A model generated the notes under the pieces. It saw nothing but the letters and a program-made list of their open reading frames with translations. It searched no databases and was not told the DNA's origin. Below, one piece after another: positions 1 through 6,994 of a DNA stretch of 8,908 bases. Every line of letters starts with the position of its first letter. Within the stretch, counting starts at the first letter, position 1. The position numbers and the translations under genes were made by a program. The DNA comes from an uncultured beta proteobacterium (GTDB taxonomy: Bacteria; Pseudomonadota; Gammaproteobacteria; Burkholderiales; Burkholderiaceae_C), in contig CAJASG010000349.1 in assembly GCA_903944555.1 (NCBI GenBank), positions 1 through 8,908 on the forward strand, written 5' to 3'.

Positions 1-973
1 CCGCAACATAAAGCCCACCAAAAATAGCGAGTCCATCTTTAAATTGATGCCCATAGGAGCCACCCACTACGTTGCGATCCACATTCCGATACGTGCCCGT
101 GGGGTAGATGATGCGGGTTGTCTGGTAGTAGGTGTTCAACTGCCGAAATGCATCCAGGCGATAGGTCCAGTCAGCCATGACGCCACCGGTGGTTCGCACC
201 AGAACCCCGTTGACGTCGGCGGATCCCGCCAACCCCACAACCGCGAAATCGCTGCGATCCACATGGTAGGACGGCCCCACTGAGATGTCCATTTGATTGC
301 TATCGAACGCCACGGCCTTCGTTTCGTTGATACGCGCATTGACGGAGGCCGTGCCAATGAGGGACCAGCGCGGAGCCAGCACTGCACGCCCCGAAAGCCC
401 CAACGTCACGGACGAATATGCGGTCTCCAACGGTGCGAATCCGGTTCCTTTGGACGCAGGCGGCGCACTGCCCGGATTGCTGTCGTACCCAAACCCAATG
501 TCCGCAAAACCACGCCAAGCCGATTGAGAATCCGCCTCAATTCGCTCGACCGATTGGAGCAACTGGTCAATGGTTCTTGCCGCCTCAATGGGTGCGCCAT
601 TGGTTTTTGCCAGATTTAAATGTCGCTTGGCGCCCGCGTTATCACCGACAGAAAAGTAGGCCCGGCCCAACTCGGCGTGAGCCCTTGCGTTTTGTGGCTG
701 AAGCAGAAGCACGCGCTCCAACGCAAAGATGGCACGGGTGTAATGTTCGGTTTGATTGGCAACGATGGCCAGTGCGAGGTCAAAGTCCGGATCGCCTGCA
801 CGTGCGGTCTCTTGGGCATCCAGCAAGAAAAACGCATCTGCCACCTTCCCACTGGCCTCCAGTGCCAGCGCCTTCTGCACCAAAGTATCGACCACGGCAT
901 GCGCCAACATCGGGCAGACTAGTAATCCGATTGCGATGTACCTTCGCACTTGGGAGAGTTGGAATTTTTCCAC
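1..973 (-). CDS. Exported TPR protein with outer-membrane beta-barrel, Slam/DUF560-like (partial, C-terminus off the left edge)
   Basis: The reverse strand is open from 988 to the left edge; 324 codons are visible from GTG at 973. The protein begins with a clear signal peptide: basic start, hydrophobic stretch at about residues 12-24, and AHA before a cleavage site near residue 26. Residues 28-130 are helical and TPR-like, the best unit being about 96-125 (ARAHAELGRAYFSVGD). From about 152 the chain changes to alternating beta-strand sequence opening with FADIGFGYDSNPG, the pattern expected where a TPR domain leads into an outer-membrane barrel. Slam (DUF560) proteins have this architecture and help surface lipoproteins reach the outside; that function is inferred. 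GTG at 985 is an alternative start. ATG at 910 is unlikely because it would remove most of the signal peptide. No good ribosome binding site precedes either GTG. A different TPR-barrel porin is possible; the missing C-terminus would decide. Confidence 0.72.
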   Translation of the reverse strand, partial: MEKFQLSQVRRYIAIGLLVCPMLAHAVVDTLVQKALALEASGKVADAFFLLDAQETARAGDPDFDLALAIVANQTEHYTRAIFALERVLLLQPQNARAHAELGRAYFSVGDNAGAKRHLNLAKTNGAPIEAARTIDQLLQSVERIEADSQSAWRGFADIGFGYDSNPGSAPPASKGTGFAPLETAYSSVTLGLSGRAVLAPRWSLIGTASVNARINETKAVAFDSNQMDISVGPSYHVDRSDFAVVGLAGSADVNGVLVRTTGGVMADWTYRLDAFRQLNTYYQTTRIIYPTGTYRNVDRNVVGGSYGHQFKDGLAIFGGLYVA

Positions 974-1025
974 AATCGAACACACTTTCTAATCTGTAGC
1001 TGTCCCATTTTAGACCCGCAAGCCG

Positions 1026-1041
1026 TGTGTGCGGTCACACA
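1026..1041. promoter_or_regulatory. Perfect dyad TGTGTG-N4-CACACA in a divergent intergenic region (possible operator)
   Basis: The 184-base gap between the barrel gene (start 973, minus) and ydcH (start 1158, plus) contains an inverted repeat with perfect 6-base arms. Written as TGTGT-N6-ACACA it resembles the spacing of CRP/FNR-family sites, differing from TGTGA-N6-TCACA in one base per half. A second small dyad, CACAG-TGT-CTGTG at 1038-1050, overlaps it. A TAAAAT on the minus strand at 1012-1007 could be a -10 element for the barrel gene, which would place the dyad over the -35 region. I see no convincing -35. The binding protein is unknown and the role is inferred. Confidence 0.3.
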
Positions 1042-1157
1042 GTGTCTGTGCGCCCGGGAAATCGATGCCCATGACCCATACGGTTGCCGGGTTAAAGTAG
1101 ACACTGCGAAACGCCACCAAGCGCGCTTTCATTTCCGATCCAACCCAAGGAGTTCCC

Positions 1158-1373
1158 ATGTTTCCTGAATACCGCGAGCTGATTACCCAACTCAAAACGA
1201 CCGACGCCCATTTCATCCGCTTATTTGAAAAGCACAATGTGCTGGACCAGAAGGTAAAAAACATGGAGTCCCGCATTGAGCCCTCCACGCACGAAGAAAT
1301 TGAAGTGGTGAAAAAAGAGAAGCTGTTGCTCAAGGATCAGATTTTCGCCATTCTCAAAAAAGCCAGCGCTTAA
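1158..1373 (+). CDS. YdcH family protein (DUF465)
   Basis: This 71-residue protein opens MFPEYRELITQLKTTDAHF and ends with a lysine-rich helix around VVKKEKLLLKDQIFAIL. That matches DUF465/YdcH small proteins in length (about 70 residues) and in layout: two charged amphipathic helices that probably form a helical hairpin or coiled coil. No signal peptide or membrane segment is present, so it should be cytosolic. AAGGAG at 1147-1152, five bases before ATG, fixes the start. It stands alone: the gene to its left diverges and the receptor gene begins 100 bases downstream on the same strand. The molecular role of the family is not well established, and I cannot add to it from this sequence. Confidence 0.9.
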   Translation: MFPEYRELITQLKTTDAHFIRLFEKHNVLDQKVKNMESRIEPSTHEEIEVVKKEKLLLKDQIFAILKKASA

Positions 1374-1394
1374 ACGCAACCCCACGCACCGTCC

Positions 1395-1414
1395 CGGCAG
1401 CCCAAGCGCTGCCG
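1395..1414 (+). terminator. Weak hairpin after ydcH
   Basis: CGGCAG and CTGCCG form a 6-base stem with an 8-base loop, 22 bases after the ydcH stop. No run of T follows, so it is not a standard intrinsic terminator. It may be a transcript end-stabilising hairpin or chance. The rest of the 100-base gap before the next gene shows no clear promoter. Confidence 0.2.
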
Positions 1415-1473
1415 ACGAACTCGCTAAACTGCGCTCTTGATTCCATAACGGTAGCCCCCAGGCTGCATCGACC

Positions 1474-4400
1474 ATGAAGTCACTCAAGAACAGAATCATT
1501 TTCTCTACACTCGCGATTTTCCTGGTGGGGCTTTGGTCGCTGTCGTTTTACATCAGTGGTCTGATGCAGAAAGACATGGAGCGCGTGCTGGGGGATCAGC
1601 AATTTTCTGCCGCTTCCATGGTGGCGGCCGAGGTCAACCGGGAGCTGGTGGACCGGCTGGGTGATCTGGAGACAGTTGCACAAAAAATCACACCCGCGCT
1701 GCTGGCAAATACCCCTGCCTTGCAGACGTTGCTGGGTGAGCACCCCATTTTTCAAAAGCAGTTCAACGGGGGCACTTACACCACCCGCAAGGATGGCACG
1801 GCAACCGCCTCCGTTCCGCTGTCACTGGGCCGCGCGGGAGTGAACTATATAGATCGGGACCACGTCGCTCGGGCCCTGCAGCAAGGCGAAGCCAGCATCA
1901 GCGAACTGGTGATTGGAAAGCGGCTTAACGCGCCCGTGTTTTCGATGGCGGTGCCAATACGCGACGCCCAAGGGGCCGTCATAGGCGTTTTGGTGGGGGT
2001 GATCGACCTCGGAGAGCCCAATTTCCTGGACCGGATCACCACGGGGAACTACGGAAGAACCGGTGGCTACGTCCTCATCTCCGCCCGCGAGCGGCTGGTG
2101 ATCATGGCCACCGACAAGCGCCGCATCATGGAGGCATTACCGCCTGTTGGGGTCAACCCCGTTATCGATCGATTTATTGCCGGCTATGAGGGCTCCGCCT
2201 TGATGGTCAACCCGGCCGGCATCCAGATACTGGCAGCCGACAAGGCCATTCCCGTGGCGGGGTGGATCGCGTCGGCGGTGCTACCCACCGAAGAGGCCTT
2301 TGCACCCGTACGCGCCACCCAGCGCCGCCTGTTGCTGGGCTCCACTTTGCTCACCCTGCTGGCAGGCGGTTTCGGTTTGTGGATCTTGCGTCGCCATTTG
2401 ACGCCCTTACTAAGCACCGCACAAGCCGTTGCAGTCATGGCGCAACCCAATGCCACGCTGCAGCCCTTGCCCGTGGCACGGCGCGATGAGGTTGGAGCAC
2501 TGGTTGGCGGCGTCAACCGCCTGATTGAAACCATTGGTCAACGCGAACTTGCACTGCGCGAGAGTGACCAGACCTTGCGCCTGATTTTGGAAACCACGCT
2601 GGACGGATATTGGAGGGTGAGCGCCCAAGGTGAACTCCTGGACGTAAACCTGGCCTACATCCACATGTCAGGTTACACGCGTGAAGAGTTGCTGGACATG
2701 TGCATCTCGGATTTGGAAGCAGTGGAGCAGAGCGACGAAACACGGCAACACGTCGAACGCATCAAGCGCGAAGGGCACGACCAGTTTGAATCCACCCACA
2801 GGCGTAAAGATGGTTCAACCTGGTTTGTGGAGGTCAGCACGGTCTTCGACCCGCACCAAGGGGGTCAACTCGTCGCATTTTTGCGCGATATTTCCGAACG
2901 CAAACGAGATGCCCAAACGCTGGCGGCCAACGAGAAACGGCTGTCCCTCATTTTGGAAGGTGCCGTGGATGCGATTTACATCACAGACACCAGCGGCAAC
3001 TACCTGTACGTCAACCAGGCCGCAACAACCTTGCTGGGCTATTCGCGCGAGGAAATGCTGTCGAAAAACATCCGCGAGATCGCCCAACCCGAGGACCTGA
3101 ACCGGGCACAAGCCCAATTTGCCACCCTGCTTTCTACCGGAGCATTGCGCGCAGACTATTGGTTGCGCAACAAGTCTGGTGATTCTGTGCCGGTGGAACT
3201 CAACGCCACTTTGTTGCCCGATGGCAGCGTCTACGGCGCGTGCCGCGACATCACCGAACGGAAACAGGCCGAAAAAAGGCTGCAACTTGCCGCCAGTGTG
3301 TTCACCTACGCACGCGAGGGCATCATGATCACGGCTGCCGACGGTTCGGTCATTGACGTGAACGACACCTTTACCCGCATCACCGGCTACAGCCGCGAGG
3401 AAGTACTGGGCAAGAACCCGCGCTTTCTCAGCTCGGGGCGCCAAAACAAGAGCTTCTACGCTGACCTGTGGAGCCATCTGGAAACGCAAGGGTACTGGAG
3501 CGGCGAGGTATGGAACCGGCGCAAAAACGGGGAGGTTTTTGCCGAGATGCAAACAATTAGCGCCGTGCGTGATGCGCAAGGCAAGGTGCAAAGTTATCTG
3601 GCACTCTTCTCGGACATCACATCGCTCAAAGAGAACCAGTACAAACTGGAGCATATTGCCCATTTTGACGCGCTAACCAACCTGCCCAACCGGGTACTTC
3701 TGGCCGACCGGCTGCACCAGTCCATGGCCCAAGCCCTGCGGCGAAACCACAGGCTGGCGATCGCCTATCTGGACCTGGATGGTTTCAAGGGCATTAACGA
3801 CCACCATGGCCACGAGGCGGGCGACCGCTTGCTGATCGCCTTGGCGGGAAATCTGAAGCAGGTTTTGCGCGATGGCGACACGCTGGCGCGCATGGGAGGC
3901 GATGAGTTTGTCGCGGTGTTGGTGGACCTCGAGAAAGCCAGCGACAGCGCGCCCGTACTGGACCGGCTGCTGGCTGCGGCTGCTCAGCCCGTGGTGCTGG
4001 ACGGGCAGACGCTGCAAGTCTCCGCTAGCCTGGGCGTTACCTTCTATCCCCAGGAAGAGCCGGTGGATGCGGAGCAATTGCTGCGCCAGGCCGACCAAGC
4101 CATGTACCAGGCCAAGCAGGCCGGCAAGCACCGCTACCACCTGTTCGATGCCGATCAGGACCGTGCATTGCGCGGCCACCATGAAGGCCTGCACCATATC
4201 CGTGAAGCAATGGCTCGCCAGGAGTTTGTGCTGTATTACCAACCCAAGGTGGATATGCGCCAAGGTGTGGTCATTGGTGCCGAAGCGCTGATTCGCTGGC
4301 AGCACCCCACCCAGGGTTTGCTGCCACCCGCGCAGTTCCTGCCTTTGATTGAGGAAGACAATCTGTCCGTCGACTTGGGCGAGTGGGTGATCGACACCGC

Positions 4401-5325
4401 GTTAAGCCAGATTGAGGCGTGGCATGCTGCCGGGGTGTCCATTCCCGTCAGCGTGAACGTAGGCGCGCGCCAATTGCAGCAGCCCAATTTCCTGGAACGC
4501 CTGCGCGCGCAACTGGCGAGCCACCCGGCGGTCAAACCCGGCGACCTGGAATTGGAGTTGCTGGAAACCAGTGCACTGGAAGACATGGCCAGCATCTCCA
4601 AGCTGATTGAAGACTGCCGCGGGCTCGGCGTCACCTTTGCGCTCGATGACTTTGGCACCGGCTACTCGTCCCTCACCTACCTAAAGCGCCTGCCAGTGAC
4701 GCTGCTGAAAATTGACCAAGGGTTTGTACGCGACATGCTCGATGACCCGGACGACCTGGCCATTTTGGACGGCGTGATTGGGTTGTCCGAGGCGTTTCGC
4801 CGCGAAGTCATTGCAGAAGGCGTAGAAACCGTCATGCATGGCGAGGTCTTACTGCGCATGGGGTGCGACCAGGCCCAAGGCTATGGCATTGCCCGGCCCA
4901 TGCCCGCCCACGCGCTGCCGGCATGGAAGGAGTTGTGGCAACCCGACCCGAGTTGGAGCCAAGTGCCCAAAATCGACCGGAGTGACCTGCCCTTGTTGGT
5001 GGCCCGCGTTGAGCTTCGCGCCTGGAGCAAGGCAATGGAAAATTACGTGAAAGGCGAGCGCACCCAGCCGCCCACGCTGGACCACCAGAACTGCCCCTTT
5101 GGTAGGTGGCTGAGCAACCATGGCACGCAGCGCTATGGCGCACGCGCTGACTTTGCAGTGCTGGATGCGCTGCACCGCCCGTTGCATGGTCAAGCTGCGC
5201 AAATGTATGCGCTGAAAACCCAGGGCAAGGATGCCGACGCATTGGCGTCATTGGTGACATTACACGGCATGACTGCGGCCTTGATGGCACCGCTGAACCG
5301 GCTGATTCAAAACACTAAGGGCTAG
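1474..5325 (+). CDS. Membrane receptor for cyclic-di-GMP turnover: dCACHE-HAMP-PAS-PAS-PAS-GGDEF-EAL-CZB-like
   Basis: This 1283-residue inner-membrane protein should make and/or break down c-di-GMP in response to a periplasmic signal. Domains in order: TM1 about 8-30; periplasmic dCACHE-like sensor about 35-275 (NYIDRDHVARAL, then PIRDAQGAVIGVLVG); TM2 about 285-305; HAMP about 306-355; PAS domains about 363-476, 487-596 and 602-718, the first two ending in ISERK and ITERK; GGDEF 727-890; EAL 904-1150; CZB-like 1174-1280. The cyclase motif GGDEF is intact at 808-812, with an inhibitory RxxD site (R799, D802) five residues before it. The phosphodiesterase residues look complete: E937-A-L, N995, E1031, D1058-D1059, K1079, E1115, Q1135. 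So both activities, or GGDEF-regulated hydrolysis, are possible. The CZB-like end keeps C1207, H1234 and H1238 but has Leu at 1181 where the first zinc-binding His is expected. The first ATG is needed to keep TM1; its ribosome binding site is weak. It ends 34 bases from the convergent flavoprotein gene. Confidence 0.95.
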   Translation: MKSLKNRIIFSTLAIFLVGLWSLSFYISGLMQKDMERVLGDQQFSAASMVAAEVNRELVDRLGDLETVAQKITPALLANTPALQTLLGEHPIFQKQFNGGTYTTRKDGTATASVPLSLGRAGVNYIDRDHVARALQQGEASISELVIGKRLNAPVFSMAVPIRDAQGAVIGVLVGVIDLGEPNFLDRITTGNYGRTGGYVLISARERLVIMATDKRRIMEALPPVGVNPVIDRFIAGYEGSALMVNPAGIQILAADKAIPVAGWIASAVLPTEEAFAPVRATQRRLLLGSTLLTLLAGGFGLWILRRHLTPLLSTAQAVAVMAQPNATLQPLPVARRDEVGALVGGVNRLIETIGQRELALRESDQTLRLILETTLDGYWRVSAQGELLDVNLAYIHMSGYTREELLDMCISDLEAVEQSDETRQHVERIKREGHDQFESTHRRKDGSTWFVEVSTVFDPHQGGQLVAFLRDISERKRDAQTLAANEKRLSLILEGAVDAIYITDTSGNYLYVNQAATTLLGYSREEMLSKNIREIAQPEDLNRAQAQFATLLSTGALRADYWLRNKSGDSVPVELNATLLPDGSVYGACRDITERKQAEKRLQLAASVFTYAREGIMITAADGSVIDVNDTFTRITGYSREEVLGKNPRFLSSGRQNKSFYADLWSHLETQGYWSGEVWNRRKNGEVFAEMQTISAVRDAQGKVQSYLALFSDITSLKENQYKLEHIAHFDALTNLPNRVLLADRLHQSMAQALRRNHRLAIAYLDLDGFKGINDHHGHEAGDRLLIALAGNLKQVLRDGDTLARMGGDEFVAVLVDLEKASDSAPVLDRLLAAAAQPVVLDGQTLQVSASLGVTFYPQEEPVDAEQLLRQADQAMYQAKQAGKHRYHLFDADQDRALRGHHEGLHHIREAMARQEFVLYYQPKVDMRQGVVIGAEALIRWQHPTQGLLPPAQFLPLIEEDNLSVDLGEWVIDTALSQIEAWHAAGVSIPVSVNVGARQLQQPNFLERLRAQLASHPAVKPGDLELELLETSALEDMASISKLIEDCRGLGVTFALDDFGTGYSSLTYLKRLPVTLLKIDQGFVRDMLDDPDDLAILDGVIGLSEAFRREVIAEGVETVMHGEVLLRMGCDQAQGYGIARPMPAHALPAWKELWQPDPSWSQVPKIDRSDLPLLVARVELRAWSKAMENYVKGERTQPPTLDHQNCPFGRWLSNHGTQRYGARADFAVLDALHRPLHGQAAQMYALKTQGKDADALASLVTLHGMTAALMAPLNRLIQNTKG

Positions 5326-5332
5326 CAGCCTT
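5317..5332. terminator. Hairpin between convergent genes, possible weak bidirectional terminator
   Basis: AAGGGCT and AGCCTT pair across the stop codon of the receptor gene, with one bulged G and a 3-base loop. On the plus strand it is followed by CTTGG, and on the minus strand by AGTGTTTT, so the T tract is poor on the plus side and short on the minus side. The position, in the 34-base gap between converging genes, favours a shared terminator, but the structure is small. No better candidate is seen for either gene. Confidence 0.3.
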
Positions 5333-5359
5333 CTTGGCGTTCGCAACCCTGCACCTTTT

Positions 5360-6994
5360 TTAACCCGCCGCGGCAACATGCCCCAGCGTGAACGCCTCTT
5401 CAAACACCGAGTAGCCCGCCCAGTCGCTGTGGGCGAAGCGCAGACGCCCGTCGGCCAATACATGGCGCTCTGATTTTGATAGCTGTCTGCGCATATTCCA
5501 CGGCGGCTGGAGGCCGATTTGGCTTGTATTTCCCGTCACAGGCACAGGAATGGCCATGGCGTGGCCGTAGCGGGTGAGTTCGATGCGGGTGGTCTTCAGG
5601 GGCAGGTCGGGATGGGCTACAGACAACTCCTGCAGGATCGTGTCGCGCCAGGCGGCCCAGGGCCGGTCCTGCAACAGGCTGCGACCAGCGGCTGGACCAC
5701 CGGGGACATCGCCCAACGCACGGTAATGGGTGAGCACGGTGGCGCCGGGCACCGGTTGCAGGCTTTGGTGCATGGCGTCGACATAACCCAGACCGCCGCC
5801 ATTTTGGACACTGCCGTACAGCACGTTGTCCCAACTCGGCGCTGCTCCGGGGCGGTCAAACAGCGGTGCCTTGATGTGAATGTTGGCCACCAGCCAAGGC
5901 GCGTACACCATATGGGTAGCAGCCTGGCGCAAAAAGTCAGGCGCATCTTGCACCACCCGTGCGGCCACAAAAATGGGCAGGGCGACGATGGCACGCTGAG
6001 CGCGCCACCGCTCCACCTGCTGGGTCATGGTGTTGAAGGCATCGACCTCCACGCCATGTTTGGCGTGGGCAATGCGCAGCACGACCTGCCCGGTATGCAA
6101 TCGTTCCTTCAGCGGTGCGGCCATGCGCCGGGTGAGCCAGGCGTTGCCTTCGGGCCAGGTCAACAGCCCTTCGTGCTCGGCGGTGTCCATGCCGGGGGCT
6201 GAAAAGCCATGGCGGCTGGCAAAGTAATGCAGACCGGCCCAGGCCGACACGGTGGCAATGCCAGCGCCGTAGTCGTCGCGGCAACAGTAGTCCAGATACC
6301 AGCGCAGATGCGGGTCGGTCAAGCCATTGGCATCCAGATATGCTATAAAAGTCATAGCTGCTTGCGCACGCTGCACGGGGGCTAGAGGCCGATTTGACAC
6401 TGGAATTGTCCAACGTTCGGCCTTGCGTGCTTGCGCCACCAAGGTGGAGAATTTGGCGTACTGCCCCAGCGTCGCGACCCCCACGCCCTGCAGGGGCAAC
6501 AAACCAGACTGCCACTCGCCGTTGAAAAACAGCCGCTCCTGCGGGCTGTGGCACAGGTAGCGCTCGTCGTATTCCCAGCGGCCCGATACCCGCTTGCGCA
6601 CGCCCAGCTCTTCCAGCAGGTCTTGCACCTCAGGCGCATCGTCGCTGGGCAACGGCAAGTAGTGCGCACCCAACGGGCAGGCAATCCCGTTGACGGTGCC
6701 ACTGCGGCTGTTGCCGCCGGCCGTGTCTTCCAGCTCCAGCAGGGCAAAGTCGTCGATGCCGTGCATTCGCAAAGCACGGGCGGCGGCCAGGCCCGCCACG
6801 CCGCCACCGGCAATAAGCACCTCCGTCGTGTGGAACACCGATGGCGCAGGCCATGCCTTGGCCGTTTTGCTGGCGTCACGCAACAGGTGGCCACGGGTGT
6901 GATCCACGCCGGTGAAACCGCCACTGATGTCGTCCGGGTGGCCACAGCCCAGCAAGGGCAGGACTGATCCCGCAAGAAAGCTGCGCCGCTGCAT
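5360..6994 (-). CDS. FAD-dependent oxidoreductase, amine-oxidase-like, with Tat signal and possible lipobox
   Basis: The 544-residue protein starts at the ATG that shares one base with the stop of the aminopropyltransferase gene (TGATG at 6996-6992), implying translational coupling. The N-terminus MQRRSFLAGSVLPLLGCG carries a Tat-type RRSFLAG and a lipobox-like LLGC at 14-17, so export and lipid anchoring at C17 are plausible. Residues 59-100 form an FAD-binding Rossmann unit: VLIAGGGVAGLAAARAL, acidic E87 at the end of the second strand, then AGGNSRSG. A C-terminal FAD-contact segment is likely near 520-543 (RFAHSDWAGYSVFEEAF). This layout fits NAD(P)/FAD-dependent amine oxidases or desaturase-like flavoproteins. 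The polyamine-synthase neighbour suggests an amine substrate, but that is inferred. An in-frame extension upstream to 7198 lies wholly inside the neighbouring gene and is rejected. Two related repeats fall inside the coding region (about residues 200-218 and 492-510). Confidence 0.85.
   Translation of the reverse strand: MQRRSFLAGSVLPLLGCGHPDDISGGFTGVDHTRGHLLRDASKTAKAWPAPSVFHTTEVLIAGGGVAGLAAARALRMHGIDDFALLELEDTAGGNSRSGTVNGIACPLGAHYLPLPSDDAPEVQDLLEELGVRKRVSGRWEYDERYLCHSPQERLFFNGEWQSGLLPLQGVGVATLGQYAKFSTLVAQARKAERWTIPVSNRPLAPVQRAQAAMTFIAYLDANGLTDPHLRWYLDYCCRDDYGAGIATVSAWAGLHYFASRHGFSAPGMDTAEHEGLLTWPEGNAWLTRRMAAPLKERLHTGQVVLRIAHAKHGVEVDAFNTMTQQVERWRAQRAIVALPIFVAARVVQDAPDFLRQAATHMVYAPWLVANIHIKAPLFDRPGAAPSWDNVLYGSVQNGGGLGYVDAMHQSLQPVPGATVLTHYRALGDVPGGPAAGRSLLQDRPWAAWRDTILQELSVAHPDLPLKTTRIELTRYGHAMAIPVPVTGNTSQIGLQPPWNMRRQLSKSERHVLADGRLRFAHSDWAGYSVFEEAFTLGHVAAAG
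5467..5521. repeat. Interspersed repeat copy A inside the flavoprotein gene
   Basis: The core 5478-5521 aligns without gaps to 6353-6396, with 35 of 44 bases identical. Shared blocks are ATAGCTG, TGCGCA and GAGGCCGATTTG. Similarity continues more weakly on the left to 5467. It encodes about residues 492-510 of the flavoprotein (begins QIGLQPPWNMRRQ). From memory, similar elements with AGCTGCTTGCGCA and GGCCGATTTGA blocks are dispersed in Comamonadaceae genomes; I could not check this. Confidence 0.65.
6342..6396. repeat. Interspersed repeat copy B inside the flavoprotein gene
   Basis: Same orientation as copy A, 875 bases away. It carries the fuller left end (GCTATAAAAGTCATAGCTGC) and the same GAGGCCGATTTG end. 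It encodes about residues 200-218 of the flavoprotein (NRPLAPVQRAQAAM). The reading frame relative to the repeat differs from copy A by one base, so the two copies give unrelated peptides. Both are free of stops. Confidence 0.65.

Noticed and set aside
418..999. 193-codon plus-strand frame at the left end
   Set aside because: Composition rich in Arg, Pro and Trp typical of a shadow. The reverse strand carries the signal peptide, TPR and barrel protein.
1421..1455. Possible FliA-type promoter (CTAAACTG ... CATAACGG) before the receptor gene
   Set aside because: The -10 part matches the flagellar sigma consensus poorly, so I do not list it.
2815..3663. 282-codon antisense frame under the receptor gene
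   Set aside because: It lies opposite PAS domains with well-conserved protein motifs on the plus strand, and its translation has no recognisable domain. Long antisense frames are common opposite GC-rich genes.
3673..4305. 210-codon antisense frame under the GGDEF/EAL region
   Set aside because: Opposite intact GGDEF and EAL motifs, no ribosome binding site or family resemblance seen.
5519..6202. 227-codon plus-strand frame across the flavoprotein gene
   Set aside because: The minus strand encodes a coherent flavoprotein here. The plus translation is rich in Gly, His and Gln with no domain.
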